From Geminicoccaceae bacterium (lineage in GTDB: Bacteria > Pseudomonadota > Alphaproteobacteria > Geminicoccales > Geminicoccaceae): DNA of 64,000 bases. Below are positions 9,413 through 19,231 of the stretch, in pieces (position 1 is the first letter of the stretch; every line of letters starts with the position of its first letter). The stretch lies in contig JANQPX010000020.1 of NCBI GenBank assembly GCA_028285265.1, positions 310,001-374,000 of the forward strand, in the 5' to 3' direction. The position numbers were made by a program, and so were the translations under genes. Under the pieces are notes generated by a model. That model saw only the letters and a list, made by a program, of their open reading frames with translations, did not search any database and was not told the DNA's origin.

Positions 9413-10612
9413 TTATTTTTTGTTCTCTTTTTCATTGCTTGAAGGTGGAAGAAAGAGATTGGCCTGACTCGCGAGCAGGCGAATGAGGTCTGCCAAGCGG
9501 CGGGTCTCTGTTTTCGCTTCGACCTGCTTTAGAAGCCATCGAACATAGTGGATCGAGAGCTCATTTTGCTCAGCATAGGCCTTGAGAGACATGCCTGCAC
9601 CAATCGCCATGGCCAGTCGCGCTTCCGCTGGCGTCAAATTGTAAAGACTACGCAACACGATCGCGGGGGGAACCAGATTACACTCGAGATCCATTACGAA
9701 GACTGCAACGGTAGGACATACGCTCAATTGCCTTGTGGCCAGGCTTGTCTCTGGTGATGTCGATAAGGGTGTAACCAGGATGTGGTAAGAGCGTTTCATT
9801 GACGGGCGTGGGACAGTCATCATGCCGCCTGGGCGCTTTCTAAGCCGGTTCGACGCCGTCATCGCGGATCGTATGAGGCGCTGCAATTCCGTACCCGCCG
9901 ATTTGGCCGATGCGCGTAATTCTCCCTCGTTCGTCGAAAGGCCGTCTTGTTGGCGCAGCAATCGATCAGCAGACGCATTTTGCCAGATGATTCGACCTTC
10001 ATCATTAATGAGGAACAAAGCCTGCCCCAGTCGATCAAGCAGTTCGAGGGCCCCCTGCCCTTGGGCATTCGACGTGATGAGTCGGCGACGCAACTGCAGG
10101 CTACGCTGGAGATGTGGCAGCAAGAGTCGAGCACGATCGAGCGTTTCGGAATCCGCATGGTCTTGATTGAGGCCACGGTGACTAGACAAAAAGGCATGGT
10201 TACCGTCGCCAAGATCCATCATGGCAGAAACAATAAAGCGATGGCCAATCGGGCGTAGAAAGTCTTGATAGAACTCGTGGGTATCGATGATCTCTTTGTC
10301 GACCAAGTCACGGTCGGTGACGATACTATTTAAGGCACCGGGCATGGCGCGATGCATCCTGATATCGACGCTGTGAAAATAGTCTCGATACGCAGAAATC
10401 GACTCCGGCGAGATGTTGTCACCAAAAAATCGATCGACCGGTTTGAGTTCTTCGTCAGTGAAAAAAAGTGTAGCGCCATGACCACCAAGAAATTCATTGA
10501 TATTCTTCAATAGGAGTGGCCATTCTTCATCATTAACCGCAGCGCTATAACATTGATCAATGAGCTGAAAAACCCAGTCTAATTCTCTCTTCATAGGAAT
10601 TATTTTCACCAA
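9413..10612 (-). CDS. LuxR-type helix-turn-helix regulator (solo)
   Basis: C-term LTPAEARLAMAIGAGMSLKAYAEQNELSIHYVRWLLKQVEAKTETRRLADLIRLL. Confidence 0.8.
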   Translation of the reverse strand: MVKIIPMKRELDWVFQLIDQCYSAAVNDEEWPLLLKNINEFLGGHGATLFFTDEELKPVDRFFGDNISPESISAYRDYFHSVDIRMHRAMPGALNSIVTDRDLVDKEIIDTHEFYQDFLRPIGHRFIVSAMMDLGDGNHAFLSSHRGLNQDHADSETLDRARLLLPHLQRSLQLRRRLITSNAQGQGALELLDRLGQALFLINDEGRIIWQNASADRLLRQQDGLSTNEGELRASAKSAGTELQRLIRSAMTASNRLRKRPGGMMTVPRPSMKRSYHILVTPLSTSPETSLATRQLSVCPTVAVFVMDLECNLVPPAIVLRSLYNLTPAEARLAMAIGAGMSLKAYAEQNELSIHYVRWLLKQVEAKTETRRLADLIRLLASQANLFLPPSSNEKENKK

Positions 10613-10705
10613 AAAGGGATGGAGAATATATCAAAGGACTAAATGGTCTTCGCTTGTTTAGAATAGCCACAAGAGGGGAACAAGCCCCTTGTTCTCGAAT
10701 AAAAT

Positions 10706-10738
10706 TGCTGGCGGTTACCTGAGAAACTGCTGGCGGTT
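10706..10738. repeat. Two direct copies of TGCTGGCGGTT spaced 22 bp start-to-start
   Basis: Copies at 10706-10716 and 10728-10738. Confidence 0.6.
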
Positions 10739-10834
10739 CACCAAGGCATGCGCTAGAGCATGTGGCTCTCCCGGCATCCTCATGTCAGCGTTCTGTTCGT
10801 CCTGGGCCGACATGAACGTTGGAAACAAGCTTCG

Positions 10835-11575
10835 ATGAAGGAGATATCCTTGCGACCTTCCGGACGGCGACCCGATCAGCTACGCGAGATTAGCCTTGAG
10901 CCGGGCTTTGCCCCGCACGCGGAAGGATCTTGTCTGATCCGCTGCGGCAACACCCATGTGCTTTGCACAGCAAGCGTCCAGGAGCGTGTTCCGCCTTTTC
11001 TTCGCAACACTGGCCGTGGATGGGTCACAGCCGAATATGGTATGCTGCCTCGCTCGACCGACCGTCGCACCGATCGAGAAGCTGCGCGTGGCAAGCAATC
11101 AGGGCGGACTCAAGAGATTCAACGATTGATCGGACGATCTCTCCGCGCCGTGATCGATCTCGAATCCTTTGGCGAGCGACAAATTATCCTGGACTGCGAC
11201 GTCCTACGCGCTGATGGCGGCACGCGCTGCGCGTCGATTACCGGTGCCTATGTCGCCCTACATCAAGCGCTCCAATGGCTGGTTCGGAGCGAAGAGATCC
11301 CAGCAATGCCGCGAATCGAACCGGTGGCTGCAATCTCCTGCGGGATCTTCAATGGCGAAGCCGTACTTGATCTCGACTATCCCGAGGACAGCGAGGCAGA
11401 AGCCGATGCGAACTTCGTCATGACCCGTTCGGGTGGTATTGTTGAGATCCAAGTGACAGCCGAGGAGGACCCGCTCTCTGGCGATGACTTCGCCAGAATG
11501 CATGCCTTGGCGAGGTCAGGCATTGAGGAGCTGGCTCGGCTACAGCAACAAGCGCTCACAGCGTCTGCCATTTGA
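10835..11575 (+). CDS. rph: Ribonuclease PH
   Basis: [73 protein letters not shown]; start ATG 10835. Confidence 0.97.
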   Translation: MKEISLRPSGRRPDQLREISLEPGFAPHAEGSCLIRCGNTHVLCTASVQERVPPFLRNTGRGWVTAEYGMLPRSTDRRTDREAARGKQSGRTQEIQRLIGRSLRAVIDLESFGERQIILDCDVLRADGGTRCASITGAYVALHQALQWLVRSEEIPAMPRIEPVAAISCGIFNGEAVLDLDYPEDSEAEADANFVMTRSGGIVEIQVTAEEDPLSGDDFARMHALARSGIEELARLQQQALTASAI

Positions 11576-12222
11576 TGGCACGCACTTTTACCGAACAGCG
11601 CCTTGTGCTCGCGACTCAGAATGCGGGCAAGCTCGTTGAGATCAAAGCGCTCATGGCTCCCCTTGGAGTGGATGTTGTCTCAAGTGGCGAACTCGGCCTA
11701 CCGGAACCGGTCGAAGATGGCGATAGTTTCGTTGCGAATGCCGCGTTGAAAGCCAAGGCTGCTGTCGACGCCACAGGCTTCCCCGCTCTTGCAGATGATT
11801 CGGGAATCGAAGTGTTTGGCCTGGATCGGCAGCCCGGCATCTACTCGGCGAGATGGTCAGGACCGGATAGAGACTTTGGCCTCGCCATGGCCCGCGTTCA
11901 TCGCGAACTCGTGGAACGTTATGGCGATTTTCAACAAGCGGATAAGCGCGCCCGCTTCGTCGCTCTCCTTTGCCTCGCCTGGCCTGATGGCCATCAGGAG
12001 TTTGCTGAAGGTGAGGTCATGGGCGAGCTCGTTTATCCACCTCGAGGCACAGGCGGTTTCGGCTACGACCCCATCTTTCTGCCGGAAGGACAAACCAAGA
12101 CGTTTGGCGAAATGCTTGACTCTGAAAAGAGCCAACTTAGCCATCGCGCTAGGGCGATGGCTACGCTCATCGAAACCTGCTTTGGCGGCCGTACGTCGCC
12201 GCCGCCTACCCCAACAACGTGA
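11572..12222 (+). CDS. rdgB: Non-canonical purine NTP pyrophosphatase (RdgB/HAM1 family)
   Basis: [61 protein letters not shown]; start overlaps rph stop. Confidence 0.95.
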   Translation: MMARTFTEQRLVLATQNAGKLVEIKALMAPLGVDVVSSGELGLPEPVEDGDSFVANAALKAKAAVDATGFPALADDSGIEVFGLDRQPGIYSARWSGPDRDFGLAMARVHRELVERYGDFQQADKRARFVALLCLAWPDGHQEFAEGEVMGELVYPPRGTGGFGYDPIFLPEGQTKTFGEMLDSEKSQLSHRARAMATLIETCFGGRTSPPPTPTT

Positions 12223-12260
12223 TGAGCCCGACGACGAAAAGTCGATCGTCTCAAAGGCAT

Positions 12261-13700
12261 TTATTGTGTTAACGGTGGATCAGGAACGTTCGAGGGAGTT
12301 CGACCAAACGGCCCACCGAATGCATCAGCTCCCCCTTGAAAGAAGGGATCGCCGAACAAACCGTCGTCTTCGTCTTCGAAACGAATGGGCGTCGGATCGA
12401 TTTCGCGAATCGAACTATCGGCCACCTCAAGGACAGCAAGGCCATGTTGCACAAGGCCATCAGGCTGTAGACGGAATAAGCCGGTCGCGCCGGCAAACCC
12501 CTCGCGGTCCGTCAAGCTGATCGCATTAAAGGTCCTGTCCTCAAGATCGCGTTGAACGATAACGGCGAGAGCGGTTGCATCATAGGCAAGGCTTGCCAAC
12601 TGTTCGGGCTTCTTGTCGAAAGTCGCATTGAACCGATCTTCAAATGTGGAGAAGGCATCCGGCGACGAAGCAGCAAACCACCCACCTTCGAGGGCGTCCT
12701 CCGCAAGAATCCGAGCATCATCCTGCCAACGTATCGTCCCTATGAACTGCACGTTTGACGGATCCACGTCATAGAACGTCAAGAGTGAAGCAACCGAGCG
12801 TAGGCGATCGCCGCCATCGGCAATCATAATCGCATCGAATGTCGGTTCTCCGAATGTATCGAGCGACTCGATCTGTTTCAGCACGGCCTGAGCGACCTCG
12901 TCTTCCTCTCCCATGGCCTCGAGAATTCGCCGTTCGCCTTCGAGAGCCGCCTGCCTTTCCCTGTAGTCGGCAATTTCACGCACCACCGATGAAGGATCCT
13001 CGAGGTTGGGCGGATAGTAATGGACTTCGCCCATCCGTCCCCCCTGCTCGATGACGGCGCGTTCCAATGCCCGCATTGCGGTTTCACCATAGGCATCATC
13101 AGGCGCCAGACCAGCGAAGCTCTCGATCCCTTGATCCATGGCGTATTGAACCACACGCTCCACCTGCTCCTCAGGGCGAAATCCCAAGAGATAGGTTCCC
13201 TGATCAGCAACAGAAGTGACATTGGAGAAGGCTAGCACACGTACATCGGCGGCCTGTGCGACCGGCGTCACGGCGCGAACCGCTTGGCTAAACAGGGGGC
13301 CGATCAAAAGTTCGGCGCCTTCATTCAGGAGCTCCTGCGCTGCAAGCTCAGCACCTCCTGCCGTGCCACCGGTATCTTTTGGAAGCAGGACAACCGAATT
13401 GGGGCCAGCATCGAAGAGCGCCATCTGCGCCGCGCGCAGCATGTCTTGTCCTAGGCTGGATGCTCGTCCACTCAGCGGCAGCAACAAGCCAACACGAACC
13501 TCCTCAGGAAGATCAACATCAGCCTGATCAATGATGAGCGGCGCCTCTGAGCGCACGATGGGTTGTTGATTCTGGCAGGCGATGAGTGAGGCGCACGCCG
13601 TAACGGCCAACGCCAATGCAGGGCCTTTTCTCACGATAACCCTCTCCAGCAACGACACAAATCCACCATTCCGATCATCGCTTACATGGTCAAAAGCCAA
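12261..13700 (-). CDS. LpoA-like penicillin-binding-protein activator / periplasmic-binding-protein-like lipoprotein
   Basis: Lipoprotein signal (TACASLIACQN), LLLPLSGRASSLGQDMLRAAQMALFD, LIGPLFSQAVRAVTPVAQAADVRVLAFSN. Confidence 0.8.
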   Translation of the reverse strand: MAFDHVSDDRNGGFVSLLERVIVRKGPALALAVTACASLIACQNQQPIVRSEAPLIIDQADVDLPEEVRVGLLLPLSGRASSLGQDMLRAAQMALFDAGPNSVVLLPKDTGGTAGGAELAAQELLNEGAELLIGPLFSQAVRAVTPVAQAADVRVLAFSNVTSVADQGTYLLGFRPEEQVERVVQYAMDQGIESFAGLAPDDAYGETAMRALERAVIEQGGRMGEVHYYPPNLEDPSSVVREIADYRERQAALEGERRILEAMGEEDEVAQAVLKQIESLDTFGEPTFDAIMIADGGDRLRSVASLLTFYDVDPSNVQFIGTIRWQDDARILAEDALEGGWFAASSPDAFSTFEDRFNATFDKKPEQLASLAYDATALAVIVQRDLEDRTFNAISLTDREGFAGATGLFRLQPDGLVQHGLAVLEVADSSIREIDPTPIRFEDEDDGLFGDPFFQGGADAFGGPFGRTPSNVPDPPLTQ

Positions 13701-13840
13701 ATCGTGGTCAAGCTAGCGAGTGTCGAGAGTGAAGTAAACTCGCGTCGCCACTTCGCCAGACCGCCGCGTATCGCCACCGCCTTAGAGTTCCGTTGATCAC
13801 GCTTCATTTTGTTGGCGCGGTGTGTCTTTTGTTTGCTGTT

Positions 13841-13856
13841 CAAGGCCATGGCCTTG
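13841..13856. other. 16-bp perfect palindrome CAAGGCCATGGCCTTG
   Basis: Read directly in the intergenic region upstream of glycerate kinase. Confidence 0.6.
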
Positions 13857-13915
13857 CTGAAAATTGGGACCTGCCATAAAGACAAGGTCGTCTATTTTGA
13901 TGAACGCGTCAAACG

Positions 13916-13933
13916 AATGCATTGGCATGCATT
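13916..13933. promoter_or_regulatory. Inverted repeat AATGCAT-TGGC-ATGCATT overlapping the glycerate kinase leader
   Basis: Read directly; ends 6 bp before the ATG at 13940. Confidence 0.4.
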
Positions 13934-13939
13934 TGAGGA

Positions 13940-15226
13940 ATGAGTTGGGATCAAGACCCTATGAGTGATGACCAGCAGCGACGTCTCCTGCGCAAAATGC
14001 TTGAAGCTGCAATCGATGCGGCAACCCCGAGCAAGCTGATCAAAGCCCACCTGCCGCCAAAGCCCGCCGGGCGGACGATCGTTCTCGGCGCTGGCAAGGC
14101 CTCAGCGGCAATGGCGCGTGAGGTCGAGGAGCATATGCCCGGGCAAATAGAGGGCTTGATCGTCACGCGTTACGGTCATGCCGTGAGTTGCGACAAAATC
14201 GAGATCGTCGAAGCAGCACACCCCGTGCCAGATGAAGCGGGACGGTCGGCAGCTGCACGCATGCTCAAGCTTGCAGAAAGTGCCAATGCGGAAGATCTCG
14301 TCCTGTGTTTGATTTCCGGCGGCGCATCGGCTCTCTTGTCACTTCCTTCCGATGGAATTTCGCTTGAGGATAAGCAGGCGCTCAACAAAGCTCTTCTCGA
14401 ATGTGGCGCCGATATCACTCAGATGAACACCGTGCGCAAGCACCTCTCAGCCATCAAAGGGGGCCGGCTGGCCGCAGCCGCCCACCCCGCGAAGACGGTG
14501 TCATTGCTGATATCCGATGTTCCAGGCGACGACCCGGCAGTCATCGGATCCGGTCCGACGGTGCCGGACCCGACAACATTCGATGATGCACGCGACGTCC
14601 TTGCTCATTTCGGCATCAAAGGCCCGAAGTCTGTGACCGATCACCTGAACGCTGGTGGCGAAGAGACCCCGAAGCCGGACGACCCTCGACTTGCCGACAA
14701 TGAGGTCCATATGATTGCGACCCCACAAGCCTCGCTTGAGGCGGCCGTGGCGATTGCTCTGGATCACGGCATTCGGCCCGTTGTGCTTGGGGATTCGATC
14801 GAAGGAGAGGCCCGCGATGTCGCCAAGGTGATGGCCGGCATCGCAAGGCAGGTGCGCAACCATGCCCAACCTGCCATGGCTCCCTGCGTCCTGCTCTCGG
14901 GGGGCGAGACGACGGTGACCGTGAAAGGCAAAGGACGAGGTGGGCGCAATGCCGAGTTTTTACTTGCTCTCGCGGTCCAGCTTGCCGGCGCTGACGACAT
15001 CTACGCACTGGCAGCCGATACCGATGGCATTGACGGAAGCGAGGACAATGCCGGTGCGATCGTCACGCCCGATACGTTGGAAAGGGCAGCCGCAATGGAT
15101 CTCAACGCCATGACGCTTCTTTCCGACAACGATGGCTATAGTTTTTTCGAAAAGTTGGAGGATCTTATCAAGACCGGGCCAACCCTAACGAACGTTAACG
15201 ATTTTCGGGCAATCTTGATCCTCTAA
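13940..15226 (+). CDS. Glycerate 2-kinase (MOFRL family)
   Basis: VLGAGKASAAMA, CLISGGASALLSLP, NTVRKHLSAIKGGRLA, LLSGGETTVTVKGKGRGGRNAEFLL, AADTDGIDGSEDNAGA. Confidence 0.93.
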   Translation: MSWDQDPMSDDQQRRLLRKMLEAAIDAATPSKLIKAHLPPKPAGRTIVLGAGKASAAMAREVEEHMPGQIEGLIVTRYGHAVSCDKIEIVEAAHPVPDEAGRSAAARMLKLAESANAEDLVLCLISGGASALLSLPSDGISLEDKQALNKALLECGADITQMNTVRKHLSAIKGGRLAAAAHPAKTVSLLISDVPGDDPAVIGSGPTVPDPTTFDDARDVLAHFGIKGPKSVTDHLNAGGEETPKPDDPRLADNEVHMIATPQASLEAAVAIALDHGIRPVVLGDSIEGEARDVAKVMAGIARQVRNHAQPAMAPCVLLSGGETTVTVKGKGRGGRNAEFLLALAVQLAGADDIYALAADTDGIDGSEDNAGAIVTPDTLERAAAMDLNAMTLLSDNDGYSFFEKLEDLIKTGPTLTNVNDFRAILIL

Positions 15227-15370
15227 CCTCGGCCAATTCAGAAGATCTGATCGATGATGCCACCGATACCAGGGTACAGTTTTTGCCCTACCCTCCCATC
15301 GATCGGCATGTCACCATAGGCGGTCTAGACATGAACGAAGAAACCCTTCTCGAAGGGAGGAAACGCTGTA

Positions 15371-16180
15371 ATGGGATCTCTTAGTCGCTCGGGATGCGCT
15401 CTGGCCATTGGCCTGATTGCTCTGACCACCTCAACAGCAGCACTTGCCGCCTTAACATCGCACCGTGCGGCCTATCGCCTAAAGCTCGATAGTTCGCACC
15501 GCATGAGCGGCCTTGCCGGTGTTAGTGGGGGTTTGGTGATCGAATGGCAGCGCTCATGTGATGGCTGGCTTTCCCATCAAAGGCTGGGATTTATCGCCGC
15601 GACAGAGGGTGGTGGCGATTTCTCGCACGACGTACGTTTCAGCAGCTGGGAGGCGTCCGACGGGTCGCAAATGCGTTACACCGTGCGCAGCTATGATGGC
15701 GATCAACTGCGCGAAGAGTATATGGGTAATGCGACCATCGAAGCACCGGATGGTAGCGGGGTAGCCAGCTTCACCAAACCCGACGACCGAACGGTTGACC
15801 TGCCGCCTGGAACCGTATTTCCAGCCGATCACTTTAATCGGCTGCTCAGCGAAGCTGACAGAGGCAGTTCCTTCATCAGTCATGAAGTTTTTGATGGGTG
15901 GGGCTATGACGCACTGACTCAAGTCACTTCAGTGATCGGTGAGCAACGCCCATACCGCCCCTCGAACGACGACGAACTTTCCTCAAAGTCCGAAGCTGAA
16001 GCCTGGCCCGTCAGCATGGCCTATTACAGTCTTGCAACGCAAAGCGATATTCCTGAATTTGAAGCCAAGTTCATGTTGACAGACGAAGGGGTTTTACAAG
16101 AACTGCTGTTGGACTACGGCGACTTTCGCCTCAAGGCGACATTGGCCGAGTTCGAGCGATTGGATGAACCTGCCTGCTAA
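15371..16180 (+). CDS. Periplasmic DUF1849 / EipB-type cell-envelope protein
   Basis: Signal peptide; HRAAYRLKLDSS, SGGLVIEWQRSCDGW, FPADHFNRLL, LLLDYGDFRLKATL. Confidence 0.8.
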   Translation: MGSLSRSGCALAIGLIALTTSTAALAALTSHRAAYRLKLDSSHRMSGLAGVSGGLVIEWQRSCDGWLSHQRLGFIAATEGGGDFSHDVRFSSWEASDGSQMRYTVRSYDGDQLREEYMGNATIEAPDGSGVASFTKPDDRTVDLPPGTVFPADHFNRLLSEADRGSSFISHEVFDGWGYDALTQVTSVIGEQRPYRPSNDDELSSKSEAEAWPVSMAYYSLATQSDIPEFEAKFMLTDEGVLQELLLDYGDFRLKATLAEFERLDEPAC

Positions 16181-16245
16181 CGATGTGTTTGAGCGGGTCA
16201 ACCCAGCGCTCTTGTCGATGGGACCAGCTTTAAGGAATGTAAATC

Positions 16246-16986
16246 ATGGCGGGCCGCCTGGAAGGAAAGACCGCTCTTGTGACGGCAGCGGGACAGGGCA
16301 TAGGCAAAGCAACCGCGCTGATGATGGCCGCTGAAGGGGCTTCAGTCTTGGCAACTGATATTAACCCTCACCTCCTCAGCGAAATCGACGGAGCCTCCGG
16401 CATCAAGACAGCAAGGCTCGATGTGCTAGATGCCGAGGCCATTCGCGCATTGGCCAGCTCCCAAGGCAGCTTTGATATTCTCGCCAATATCGCCGGGTTC
16501 GTGCATCACGGGACGATTCTCGACTGTACAGATGATGATTTCGATTTTTCGATGAATCTGAACGTCAAGGCCATGTTTTGGACGATCCGTGCTGTCCTGC
16601 CGTCGATGATTGAGGCTGGAGGTGGCAGCATCGTCAATATGTCCTCGGTCTGTTCCAGCGTTAAGGGCATTCCTAACCGTTTCGCTTACGGTACAACAAA
16701 AGCGGCTGTTATTGGTCTCACCCGTTCCATCGCTGCCGACTTCGTCAGCCATCGGGTACGATGCAATGCGATTTGTCCAGGGACCGTCCAATCGCCTTCG
16801 CTCGACGACCGAATTAACGCATTCGATGACCCGGTCCAGGCAAGAAAAGACTTTATTGCGCGGCAGCCCATGGGACGCTTAGGAACGGCGGAAGAAATTG
16901 CCGCGCTCGCCGTCCATCTTGCCGGCGATGAAAGCAACTACACAACCGGACAAGCGATCGTGATTGACGGCGGCATTGCGATTTAA
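16246..16986 (+). CDS. SDR-family oxidoreductase (BDH2/DHRS6-like)
   Basis: TAAGQGIGKATA, NIAGFVHHG, SSV..YGTTKAAVIGL, CNAICPGTVQSPSL, TGQAIVIDGG. Confidence 0.9.
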   Translation: MAGRLEGKTALVTAAGQGIGKATALMMAAEGASVLATDINPHLLSEIDGASGIKTARLDVLDAEAIRALASSQGSFDILANIAGFVHHGTILDCTDDDFDFSMNLNVKAMFWTIRAVLPSMIEAGGGSIVNMSSVCSSVKGIPNRFAYGTTKAAVIGLTRSIAADFVSHRVRCNAICPGTVQSPSLDDRINAFDDPVQARKDFIARQPMGRLGTAEEIAALAVHLAGDESNYTTGQAIVIDGGIAI

Positions 16987-17016
16987 GTCTTTTCTAACGC
17001 TCCAGCGCTTATATCG

Positions 17017-17229
17017 ATGGGATCATCTAAGACGGGAGCCGCCTTGATGATCATCTCGCTTGTCTTGTTGCTCATTGTCACAGTCTTAGCGACCTTTTGG
17101 TCAAGACACTTGGCCAATCGTCGTAATCGCAATGCCGGAGCCTGGACCTTCGTAACGGCACTCCTGCCGCCAATGGTCTTGATCCTCTGGGCGCTGCCAC
17201 CGAAGACGGTCCATCAAAGACAGGTGTGA
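17017..17229 (+). CDS. Small membrane protein
   Basis: 70 aa, two hydrophobic segments; ATG 17017. Confidence 0.5.
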   Translation: MGSSKTGAALMIISLVLLLIVTVLATFWSRHLANRRNRNAGAWTFVTALLPPMVLILWALPPKTVHQRQV

Positions 17230-17235
17230 CGCGAT

Positions 17236-18453
17236 CTAAATGACGGCATTTTCCAACAAAGGCTCTCCTCTGAGGACACGCTCATAACCTAGCGGCGATA
17301 AGTCCAATTCGCGAAAGCTACCATAGGCGATCAGTTCCGATATCGCTCGTCCCATCGCGGGAGACTGTTGTAATCCATGGCCGGAAAAGCCGTTCATGAA
17401 GATAAAATTCGGCACGTCAGGATGCGGTCCAATAACAGCGTTCTGATCTAGCGTGTTGTACGCATAGTGACCAACCCAGCTATTCAACACCTTGATCCGC
17501 TCAAATGCTGGAACCCGGTGAGCAAGAACCGGCCAAAGCTTGCGCTCAAAGATGTCGTGATCCATGGCGAAGTCGTCAAAGTCGACCGCAGGATCACCAT
17601 CATCAGGCGGGCAGCCGCAGAGATAATTGGCGCCATCGCTTCTCATGTGCACGCCTGAAGGATCGATCGTCAGCGGTAGATCTTGCTCCAGCGGCTCCGC
17701 GGCGGCGAAAATGAACGTGTAGCGACGTCGCGGCTCGACAGGCAGTGCGAATCCGGCCATGCCTGCCGTGACATTAGCTCTTGGGCCCGAGGCATTGACG
17801 ATGGTGCCTGCCGAGATAACCTCACCGCTCTTGAGGGTAACGCCTGTGACATTTCCCCCCTGCCGCTGGATGGAAACGACTTCATTCGTGACGTATTCGA
17901 CACCGTTCAAACGCGCTTTGCGCCGCCACCAATCAAACATCGTTGCCCCATCAAAATAACCTTCATCGACGGGGTTATGACTGCCGATCAGGATGTCGTC
18001 GACATGATAGAACGGATAGTCAGCAGCGATTTCTTCTGACGTCAATATTCGCGTGCCGGCGCCAAAAGATGTCTGAATCTCCTGGTTTTCTCGGAGGATA
18101 TCGGCAAAGGCCTCGTCGGCGGCAAGATAGAGATAGCCAAAGCTCTGAAGCTTGATGTCTGGCACATCAGGATCGCCACCAAGGCGTTGCCGAAAGGACT
18201 TGATGAATGCCGCGCCAAACTGCGAGATCTGGATATTGACCGGTGACGAAAACTGTTGGCGAATACAACTATTGGTATGGCTGGTGGACGCTTGGGCGTA
18301 GGTGGGGTCACGCTCGACAACCAATACAGAGCCATCAAAATCGGCGTTGTCGGTGAGAAACCAAGCTGCCGACGATCCCATCACCGCGCCACCGATGATC
18401 ACCACGTCGTAGTTTGTCATCGTCGGACGATCTGCCAAAGGCGTGAGCGCCAT
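17236..18453 (-). CDS. FAD-dependent oxidoreductase (DAO family)
   Basis: DVVIIGGAVMGSSAAWFL dinucleotide fold, IVNASGPRAN, MNGFSGHGLQQSPAMGRA; RBS GGGGAAGG upstream of 18453. Confidence 0.87.
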   Translation of the reverse strand: MALTPLADRPTMTNYDVVIIGGAVMGSSAAWFLTDNADFDGSVLVVERDPTYAQASTSHTNSCIRQQFSSPVNIQISQFGAAFIKSFRQRLGGDPDVPDIKLQSFGYLYLAADEAFADILRENQEIQTSFGAGTRILTSEEIAADYPFYHVDDILIGSHNPVDEGYFDGATMFDWWRRKARLNGVEYVTNEVVSIQRQGGNVTGVTLKSGEVISAGTIVNASGPRANVTAGMAGFALPVEPRRRYTFIFAAAEPLEQDLPLTIDPSGVHMRSDGANYLCGCPPDDGDPAVDFDDFAMDHDIFERKLWPVLAHRVPAFERIKVLNSWVGHYAYNTLDQNAVIGPHPDVPNFIFMNGFSGHGLQQSPAMGRAISELIAYGSFRELDLSPLGYERVLRGEPLLENAVI

Positions 18454-18555
18454 ATCCTTCCCCTATCTTAGCAACATTCGGCGACAAGAATCCTATTAGC
18501 GGCCGCTAGCATGTCGCCAATTGCCGCTTTGAACAATGCTGCTCGATAAGGGTTT

Positions 18556-19224
18556 TCAGACGAAAGCGAGATCGGGTGCCAGATCGGCCACTCTTCGAAG
18601 CGCTCCCAAGGCCTTGCCACTTTCGCGCCCTAACCTGATCAGTGATCCGGTTTCATGAGGGCGGCGCATCAACTCGATCAGCACCGCCAACGGTCTAATT
18701 TTACCTTCCTCGCCAAGGCCTTGCCGCGCTGACTCCGGAATTGCTTCGTCATGGGTGTCCGCGATAACGCGCACGACAACGAACGGGAGTTTGGCGGCTA
18801 GAGCAACGTCGCCCACTGCATGACTTTCCATGTCCACAGCAGCCGCACCGCTTTCGCGATACAAAGCAGCCTTCGACTCGGAGGTGGCAACCAGATCATC
18901 GCTGCCAACGACGGTCGTCGATAGCGGATCAAAGCCGGCGACACGTGACAGGTAGATCAGCCGTTCGCGCCAGACCGAGTCCGTTTCAATCTTGCCGCCG
19001 CAAGGAAGAACTACCGTCTTTGGCAGTAAGAGCGTGCCTGATGGCAAGCCAGGGTGGAGACCGCCTGCCAAACCAAAGCTACAAAGAGCGCATACATCCT
19101 GTGTAACTAGTCTTTCAGCCCCTTCGCGAGCTCTCGACGAGCTCCCGCCAGTGCAGATAAAACGGTTCTGGCCTTGACGCAAACAGCGCGCCTCTGCGAC
19201 CAGACCGGTCACAATACCAATCAT
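18556..19224 (-). CDS. hpnG: HpnG-like hopanoid-associated nucleoside phosphorylase
   Basis: Nucleoside phosphorylase motifs (CSFGLAGGLHPGLPSGTLLLP, AAVDMESHAVGDVA); 7 bp downstream of shc. Confidence 0.8.
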   Translation of the reverse strand: MIGIVTGLVAEARCLRQGQNRFICTGGSSSRAREGAERLVTQDVCALCSFGLAGGLHPGLPSGTLLLPKTVVLPCGGKIETDSVWRERLIYLSRVAGFDPLSTTVVGSDDLVATSESKAALYRESGAAAVDMESHAVGDVALAAKLPFVVVRVIADTHDEAIPESARQGLGEEGKIRPLAVLIELMRRPHETGSLIRLGRESGKALGALRRVADLAPDLAFV

Positions 19225-19231
19225 ATCTGGC

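Noticed and set aside
12063-12260. 65-aa minus-strand ORF at the rdgB 3' end
   Set aside because: Antisense shadow of rdgB without RBS or motif support
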